Shown here: piece after piece, positions 57,581 through 64,000 of the stretch
How positions within the stretch are numbered: the stretch's first letter is position 1
Layout: every line of letters begins with the position of its first letter
Assembly (NCBI GenBank): GCA_021014325.1
Contig: CM037458.1
Span: forward strand, 22,861,063-22,925,062
Length of the DNA stretch: 64,000 nucleotides
Direction of reading: 5' to 3'
Origin: Plazaster borealis
Taxonomy: Eukaryota > Echinodermata > Asteroidea > Forcipulatida > Labidiasteridae
Translations under genes and position numbers: made by a program
The notes under the pieces: generated by a model
Told to the model about the DNA's origin: nothing
The model's database searches: none
The model's input: only the letters and a program-made list of their open reading frames with translations

Positions 57581-60176
57581 CTTTTGGGAAAACAAATAAA
57601 TAAATCACGATGTTGTATAACGTCTGTAGCCGTTCAAATCGCTTGATGCTGTTTGAAGAAGAACATGTGGCCTCACAGCTTGAAAACGCCCCTCTCACTT
57701 AAAAAATGTTTTGTAGTTATGTTTGTTGAATCAATCTTTTTTATTGGGAACCAGTTAGTAAGAATTGAAGGCCCATGAGCGCCAACAACAAATTAATTTC
57801 TAATCTGTTATTACGGATTCACGATTTATTATGGATGCACATTCCGTTATAACGGATTCACAATCCGTCATAACGGATTTACGATTACGGATCCGTAAAT
57901 AACGTATTCACAATGCGTAATAACTGTTTCTAGATCCGTATTAACGGATTGTGAATCCGTAATAACGGATTGAAAATTTATTGTTGACGCTAATGGGCTT
58001 TCGTAAAAAAATTAAAAACATTAATATATATATATATGCAATTATTTCCAATCCGACATCTTACCTTATGTCCCAAGAAAAACAAAAATTGTCTGAGAAA
58101 TACTGCCCCGCGAGAAAAGTGTCCCTTTCTTTACACTCCGATTTGTTAACTTCCATTTTGCCAAAATGAGCACGTATGAAATCTGTGCTTTCAGATGGGA
58201 ATAAAAACTTCTTGCAAGAAGTTTTTATTATTTTAGTGAGAAATTACCTCTTTCTCAAAAACTACTTTACTTCAGAGGAGTCGTTTCTCACAATGTTTTA
58301 TACTATCAACAGCTCTCTGTTGCTTGTTACCAAGTAAGTTTTTATGCTAATATATATTTTGAGTAATTACCAAACGTGTACGATGCCTTTAATGTGTCAT
58401 TTACATATTAATTTGTCATTTACATATTAATGTGTAATTTACAAAAAGCGCGTTAGGGTTTGGGTACCTTTATGAGATCAATTTTTTTGGCCATGACCTG
58501 AATCCCTATACTCACTGTGATTGAAGATGTATGGAAGATAATTTACCCTTAAAAGTTTCAGCTTCATTAGTCGTCAAGTTTTTGAGAAAAAAGTGAAAAT
58601 CACAGAGCGATGTTTTCAGGTGAGTCGCGTAAATACCAGTACTGGTAATACGTTGTATGCTAAAATAATGTTCGTCTCCTGAGACGAAAATTATTTTCGT
58701 GACATTTTTTTACTCATTTCGCAAAAACTACAGCACCTCAGCAAGTAATATTTTAAGGGAAGCTTTTTACCATCTTTATCTTCAAACCGTGCAAGTTTAA
58801 TGTAAATCTGTGGACATCTTGTGTTTTGTGTCGTACAAAGTACCCAAACCCTTTAAAGGCAATGATCACGTTTGGTAATTGTCAAATACCAGTGTTCTCA
58901 CTTGGTGTATCCCAACATATGCATAAAATAACAAGCCTGTGAAAATTTGGGCTCAATTGCTCCTTGAAGTTGCCAGAAAATGATGAAAGAAAAATCACCC
59001 TTGTACAAATTTGTGTGCTTTCAGATATAAAAGGCTTCTTGCAAGAAGTCTTTATATTTTAGTGAGAAATTACCTCTTTCTCAAAAACTACGTTACTTCA
59101 GAGGGAGTCGTTTCTCACAATGTTTTATACTATCAACAGCTCTCCGTTGCTCGTTACCAAGTCAGTTTTTATGTTAATATATATTTTGAGTAAATACCAA
59201 ACGTGTACAGTGCCTTTAAGCCTTACCTTTACGGCTTTAGAATCCGAATTTCCCATGGTATAATTCCGCAGCTGCTGTGTCACGTCTGTCTGCAATGGTG
59301 AACTGATAGTTGATGCATCTGCGATTTAAAATAATGTCATTTTAATACCTGACGTAGATTCGTGATGAAAAGTAGGGAGTGTGGATAATTTTCGAAATTT
59401 GCGAATCAGGTTCGCATGGCTATAGTAAATGAAATATCAAACTACGATCAATTGAACAATATTAGTAAAATGCGTACTTCGTTTAGTCACTATTTTTATT
59501 CGGGATATTACATTAAAATCTCAAAAGCTGCGACTATTTTTCTCTTACCATTTGAACAGTTTCAGGACGGGGAAGTCTTATATACCAGCCCCGAATTCAA
59601 AAAGTGGTGAGATGTTAAAATATGCTTCAAAACAATTTTCGGAAACTAGAAAACGTTCCAAGCACTAAAAACAATGACTGACGGAAGTCCACTGACAAAG
59701 TCGGGGTTGGGTATCAAATATGGTTCCCCAATAATATTTACTATTTGAATAAACATTATTGTTTTTTAAACTGAAGTTTTCTTCAACCATCATTACAAGC
59801 CCAGTGTGTCAAACCTACCTCTAAACAAAAGCAAAATAAAAACTGCATATTACAGCCTAAAATACAAAATTGGAATTAAAAAAAATTAAAACAATTAATT
59901 AAATGCAAATGAACCCTTCTTTATGCCTGATGGAGGTGGAATATGATGTTTTGTTGTTACACCATTTTCTAAATTCTGTGCTTCAGCGTCATAATCTCGG
60001 GGCATCTACCATAATGTTGTGTCTAATTCATTACAGACGGCTGATGCTACACAATCATATAAATTTATGATAAAACTTAAATTTGACTCACTCGTTGTTC
60101 CAGTGTTTTGAATAAACACGAAACTACTTGCCGTCACAAGCCAGAGCCAGAAGGTTTTACTGTCCACACCGTGCAT
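57191..60176 (-). CDS. Unrecognised single-pass membrane glycoprotein, 3 exons
   Basis: Three exons (60,092-60,176; 59,227-59,318; 57,191-57,580) join in phase (1, then 0) to 188 residues. Residues 1-25 look like a signal peptide: HGVDSK, then the hydrophobic core TFWLWLVTASSFVFI. Residues 26-135 are polar, Ser/Thr/Asn-rich, with five N-glycosylation sequons (Asn29, 47, 78, 86, 101) and a run of five Asn. A single membrane helix spans about 139-164 (WQVFVGLAIFEIIVYIITVT), followed by a short basic tail (HSRNRKFSRPARER). The predicted layout is type I: a glycosylated outside stalk and a cytosolic tail of about 24 residues. I recognise no family. The ATG at 60,176 is chosen because the signal peptide starts there. 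It converges on the ARH-like gene with about 1 kb between stops. Without expression data the model rests on splice sites, phase and topology. Confidence 0.68.
57768..58005. mobile_element. Fold-back element packed with ATTACGGATTC palindromes
   Basis: Ends GAAGGCCCATGAGCGCCAAC and GACGCTAATGGGCTTTCG are inverted repeats. The inside is repeated ATAACGGATTCACAATCCGT in both orientations. It lies in intron 2 of the membrane glycoprotein gene, about 190 bp from exon 3. Confidence 0.85.
58180..58393 (+). mobile_element. MITE family A, right-half fragment
   Basis: Begins inside the family at TGTGCTTTCAGATGGGAAT and runs to GTGTACGATGCCTTTAA. The left half is missing. It lies in intron 2 of the membrane glycoprotein gene. 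Confidence 0.85.
58445..58858. mobile_element. Fold-back element with TTTGGGTAC ends
   Basis: AGGGTTTGGGTACCTTTATG near the left end and CAAAGTACCCAAACCCTTTA at the right end are inverted repeats about 400 bp apart. A separate family from its neighbours; it directly abuts the next family A element. Confidence 0.75.
58853..59219 (+). mobile_element. MITE family A, full-length copy beside a splice donor
   Basis: Ends TTTAAAGGCAATGATCACG and GTGTACAGTGCCTTTAAG. Its right end is about 7 bp from exon 2 of the minus-strand membrane glycoprotein gene. Confidence 0.9.
59227..59318 (-). CDS. Membrane glycoprotein exon 2
   Basis: Acceptor TTTAAATCGCAG, donor GTAAGG. It codes 31 residues of ectodomain with two sequons (NAS, NYT). 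A MITE ends about 7 bp inside the following intron. Confidence 0.66.
60092..60176 (-). CDS. Membrane glycoprotein exon 1 (signal peptide)
   Basis: Codes 28 residues plus one base, then a strong GTGAGT donor. Nearly the whole exon is the signal peptide. Confidence 0.68.
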
Positions 60177-61150
60177 CGTGCTGACTTCAGTCACTCTACG
60201 AGTTCGTCATCAAGGGAGGAATGTTTCTCTAAGAAAATATCTCCAAAACAAAGAACGTTTACTCGTTGCAACTCGTCACATAAACTGCGGATGTGCTGAC
60301 TGATGCATGAACAAGACTCGAAGTTATCTTCGACCCAGTTTCCGCATGGCTCTGCAAGACTGCATTGTGCAGATTAAATCAGCAAATCTGTAATAAGCAT
60401 AGAATGAATTATATCTCAGGAATAGGTCAACAAGCAAAAATTAACAGGAAACAGGCTAGCAAGACGAACTAGGATTTTGTGATCGTTTCAGATTTGAGGA
60501 GTCAGACGGATTTTTTGTATACAGTTGATGGCTATTACATTCACTCCAACCGTCTGTACGCTACAGTCTAAAACATCACAGCTCCATAAATTCCATTAAA
60601 CATATGCCCACATTTCCGGGATGTTCCCCTGGTTAACAAAACATTTCTAATCACAATACAAATCAGTATATTTGAACGTTTTCCTTTTCCTTTTTGCATT
60701 CCCACAATTGAAATATATCAACTGAGTTTATACATGCAGAGCATGATTGTTATTTTTATAGATGTCAAATTTGCATCATGGATAAATAATATTATTTGGT
60801 TTTACCCTGTACACCGATGTATGTGAAGTATTTGTGTATGTGCTCATTATTCGGTCCTAATGGAGACCAAGGACAAAACAAAAAGGGAAAATAAAAGGTC
60901 TCCATAGGGGAATTCTAAAGACTGGGCTGCTCCACAAGGAAATTTGTGTACAAAGTCTATAGGAAAAAATGTTAATTACAGGGACAAAGGGAAAGAACAA
61001 AAATGTCTCCACATGCGTGCGTGTTTGAGAATGTGTGTTTTACACACAGTTGTATGGGTAAAACCAAATAATATGATAATTATTGTTAACGGAAAGCAAG
61101 ATTTGTCTGACTGTTAATTTACGGAAGCGTATTGCCGCCACATGAAATAA
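60177..61150. other. 5' flank of the membrane glycoprotein gene
   Basis: Sequence to about 60,300 may be its leader. Nothing else recognised up to the GGGTCA element. Confidence 0.4.
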
Positions 61151-61152
61151 AA

Positions 61153-61395
61153 AAAACCTCCCGGGTCAGAATTGATCCGGAATCCGATTCCCAGGGTGCC
61201 AAAACAATTTCTGGGTCAGGTCGAATCGACAAGTGGTTTTAGAAAAATGGGATTTTAACCCGGATTCTGAGTCAGTTTGTTCCATTTTAAGGTCATTTTG
61301 AAACAGATTCCGGTCATACTGACCCAGAAATGGGTCAGGCCACACGGGTCCCGGAATCCGGGTCAATTCTGACCCCAGAGTTTTTAGAGTGTAGG
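61153..61395. mobile_element. GGGTCA fold-back family, copy 4
   Basis: Starts AAACCTCCCGGGTCAGAATT and ends CCAGAGTTTTTAGAGTG. Contains GGTCATACTGACCCAGAAAT. Reverse orientation relative to the copy at 14.5 kb is possible, as the family is nearly symmetrical. Confidence 0.85.
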
Positions 61396-61705
61396 CCTAC
61401 TGCGATCGTAGTCACGAAGCATGTGTCCTTGGACAAGCCACTTGCTTCTCTTCACCCAGGAGCAAATGGGTACTTGTTACAGGCTGTATACCCCCCCCCC
61501 CGGGAGCTGAGATGGTTAAAGGAATTAAACAAACGACCAAGTGACCAGGGTAATCATCCGCCATGAGCGTCAAAATGTGCAGATATTTAGGGCACTTTAT
61601 ATAAATGTCCATTATTGGTGTTATTAATAATAGTATAATGGTCTTTGTGACTGTGGCCCCTGTGCTAGTTTTGCCAGTAAATAAATAGGTTTCTTCATAA
61701 TTAAT

Positions 61706-62216
61706 TTGGGAAACTCAACACCATATTCAGAGACGAGGATCTCCCACTCTCCCTTAAAAGTCAGATCTTCAATCAGTGCATAATTCCGGTGCTATCCTAC
61801 GGGCAGAAACCTGTGCAACAACTAAGAAATTGGAAAAGAGACTTAGAGTCACAGAAAGACCAATGGAGAGGATCATGGTAGGAATTACAAGAAAGGACAG
61901 GGTCAGAAATGAGGACTTACGTTAGAAAACAAATGCCAGGGACATCATACAGGAAATAAAAACAAAGAAATGGAGATGGGCAGGCCACCTTGCAAGGCGT
62001 CATGACAACAGATGGACACACTGTATAACCGAATGGACCCCAAGAACACAAGCGAGACGAAGAGGCAGACCAAGTAGGCGTTGGATGGACGACATCAGAG
62101 AATTTGGAAGTGTTACATGGATGCGACAAGCACAAGAAGTATCAAGGTGGAATGGCGATTAAGAGGCCTTCCTTCTGCATGCAGTGGAGCGACATGGGCT
62201 ATATAGATAGATAGAT
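61706..62216 (+). pseudogene. 3' end of a decayed non-LTR retrotransposon (RTE-like)
   Basis: Translation gives FGKLNTIF, LPLSLKSQIFNQCIIPVLSYG, then after a one-base frameshift KKLEKRLRVTERPMERIM, a stop (LR*KT), KWRWAGHLARR, NRWT, and RRGRPSRRWMDDIREFG. This order is the C-terminal part of RTE-type and related endonuclease/reverse transcriptase ORFs. It is 5' truncated, broken by the frameshift and stop, and ends in a short GATA repeat, as expected for a dead LINE insertion. The clade is not certain. Confidence 0.8.
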
Positions 62217-62694
62217 AATTGTTTGCCGTTTTATTCGCAGTTCTTAGTGTACCGTAATGACAATGAGCAGGTTATCTGTTTAATTTCGGTCATCATCGTC
62301 GGCATCATCAACCGGTGAGTACTCTTAGAAGCTGGATGCTCACGAGGATTCTCGTACTGTAGGTGCGAAGGTGCTGGGAACATGTTTAAGAAAAAAAGTG
62401 CAGAAAGTGGTGCTGCTGAAGTTGAGGTGCAAGTAAAAACGGCCGCATCCAGTTTAGCGGAGGGACAATGGCTTCAGCTGGCTCCTGAAGATTGCCAGGG
62501 ATTGCGGCGATACGACCGAAGAAGGGAGAAAGTTCCACAGGCAGATGACACTTTATTTATTTATTATTATTATTATATATTTCTGGTAATGAAACCAAGA
62601 ATGCCTCATAAGTGTTAACCTCTACTCCTGCACGATAAGTGTTCTGTGTTCTTTCTATACGTGCACTACAGTTCCTAGTACACGGGACCTATGG

Positions 62695-62850
62695 CTTGAT
62701 GTCCCATCCGAAGGACAAAGCAATTATGGTAAAGTATCTTGCTCAAGGAAACAAGTGTCATGACCGGGACCCGAACCCACACTCTGCTGATCAGAAACAC
62801 CAGAGCCTGAGTCCGGCGCTCATAACCGCTCGGCCCACAACACACCACTG
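62695..62850 (-). mobile_element. SINE head of the same family, third copy
   Basis: Minus strand: GTGTTGTGGGCCGAGCGG, GGGTTCGGGTCCCGGTCATG and TTTCCTTGAGCAAGATAC. One base is gained in the A box. Confidence 0.75.
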
Positions 62851-63054
62851 CTTATGTACGTGTCAAGACCTGGAAGTCATGAAACCAAGGGGACACCTTT
62901 GGTGGGGGACCAGAAAAAAAAATGTGGTCTCTCGAGTCTAGTCGCCAAGGCTGCTCGAAGAGGAGACTAGTCACGGGTGAGTGTTTCGTTGACCGATAAA
63001 CCGATAAACCAAACATTGCTCAGGTTGAATCTTGGTTTCACAGCTTTCAGTTAC

Positions 63055-63080
63055 ACCACACACACACACACACACACTTC
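63055..63080. repeat. (CA)n microsatellite
   Basis: CACACACACACACACACA run. Confidence 0.9.
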
Positions 63081-63283
63081 TTTTTATGAACAAGGAAATG
63101 GACACTAAAAAATACAGTGCAGGTATTATTTCCACTTACACCATAGTTTGAAAGTTAAATAACGACGCCCTTGTGATTGTGTCACAGCCTTTCTCGGTGG
63201 CGTAAAATTAAAGGTGGTAAAATTCGTAAAACTCCGGAAATCATGTTATCTTCAATGCTATCATGTTATTCCACACATTGTTT

Positions 63284-63745
63284 TAAAGGCACTGTACACG
63301 TTTGGTAATTACTCAAAATATATATATGCATAAAAACCTACTTGGTAACGAGCAACGGAGAGCTGTTGATAGTATAAAACATTGTGAGAAATGACTCCCT
63401 CTGAAAGTAACGTAGTTTTTGGGAAAGAGGTAATTTCTCACTAAAATAATAAAAGACATCTTGCAAGAAGCCTTTTATTCCTATCTGAAAGCACACAAAT
63501 TTGTACAACAAGGGTGATTTTTCTTTCATCATTTTCTTGCAACTTACATGACCAATTGAGCCCAAATTTGGTAAATTTTCCGCAGCATGCCTCCAACTTT
63601 TTTTTTTTTTTTTTTTTTCCTCCCCTGTTTTCCACCTATCTCCAAATGGAAAACAGGAAAAAAAATTAAAATAAAAACATAAAATAAGTTGGAGGCATGC
63701 TGCGGAAACTTTTCCTCAAATTTTCACAGGCTTGTTATTGTGACA
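63284..63745 (-). mobile_element. MITE family A, truncated copy with a nested insertion
   Basis: Starts TTTAAAGGCACTGTACACG. The family sequence is interrupted after GAGCCCAAATTT, resumes at AAATTTTCACAGGC, and is lost after 63,745. Confidence 0.88.
63566..63722. mobile_element. Inverted-repeat insertion nested in the MITE
   Basis: Arms TTCCGCAGCATGCCTCCAAC and GTTGGAGGCATGCTGCGGAA are exact complements. They flank a poly-T tract and an A-rich stretch. AAATTT occurs on both sides and may be a target-site duplication. Confidence 0.85.
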
Positions 63746-64000
63746 GTTTTTGCCCCCTTCCGCAAAGGAGGGGACAATAAAAAATTAGGGCTACTCAAAC
63801 TATATTGTTCGTTAACTTCTGACACCAATACAAAATCCCTGTCAGCGAGCGGCTGCTGGCAGAAAAGTACGTGGATCCGTTTAGCGGAAATATACCACAA
63901 GGATTTATTACTTTAGAATAATTAATACATTAAATAATGGGGGGAATTCCTTAAAGAGATGTGAAACAGCAGGCAAATGAATTAGTTTTGGCCAGCTTCT

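Noticed and set aside
61412..61566. C-run and short frame near 61,490
   Set aside because: Part of a SINE-like tail (GTGTCCTTGGACAAGCCACT) with a homopolymer; no gene.

Overview
This window is animal nuclear DNA. Its genes are broken by GT-AG introns and sit in AT-rich, repeat-crowded sequence. The proteins (an aminergic receptor, a PLPP4/5-type lipid phosphatase, an ARH-family protein) and the dense fold-back elements and tRNA-derived SINEs suggest a marine deuterostome. An echinoderm such as a sea star is my best guess, but the species cannot be proved from the sequence alone.

Layout. Positions 1-24,400 hold no gene I can support, only fold-back (MITE-like) elements, SINE fragments and short tandem arrays. 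An intronless serotonin-type receptor lies on the minus strand at 24,449-25,828. Positions 26,000-35,000 are again gene-poor. From 35,000 to 60,200 there is a compact cluster of three genes. (1) A complete eight-exon phospholipid phosphatase gene (plpp4/plpp5-like) runs on the minus strand from its start codon at 53,405 to its stop at 36,504; every exon joins in frame to give 281 residues with all three PAP2 catalytic motifs. (2) A two-exon gene on the plus strand (53,751-56,134) starts 345 bp from it, head to head, and encodes a 349-residue ADP-ribosylarginine hydrolase relative that lacks key metal-binding aspartates, so it is probably a pseudoenzyme. (3) A three-exon minus-strand gene (60,176-57,191) converges on it and encodes an unrecognised 188-residue single-pass membrane glycoprotein. 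A decayed 3' end of a non-LTR retrotransposon lies at 61,706-62,216.

Repeats. At least six families of fold-back element occur two or more times. Several insertions are nested, which gives a relative order of arrival. Two families carry regulatory-looking motifs: one has GGGTCAnnnTGACCC palindromes like steroid-receptor elements, and another has a convergent pair of CTCF-like cores. A 52-bp minisatellite of about 25 units, most with a YY1-like AAGATGGC core, starts about 70 bp beyond the plpp stop codon, before any poly(A) signal, so it probably forms most of the 3' UTR. A 27-bp minisatellite and a 1.2-kb tandem duplication fill much of the large plpp intron 6.

The neighbouring genes do not form one obvious pathway. 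The head-to-head pair may share a promoter.
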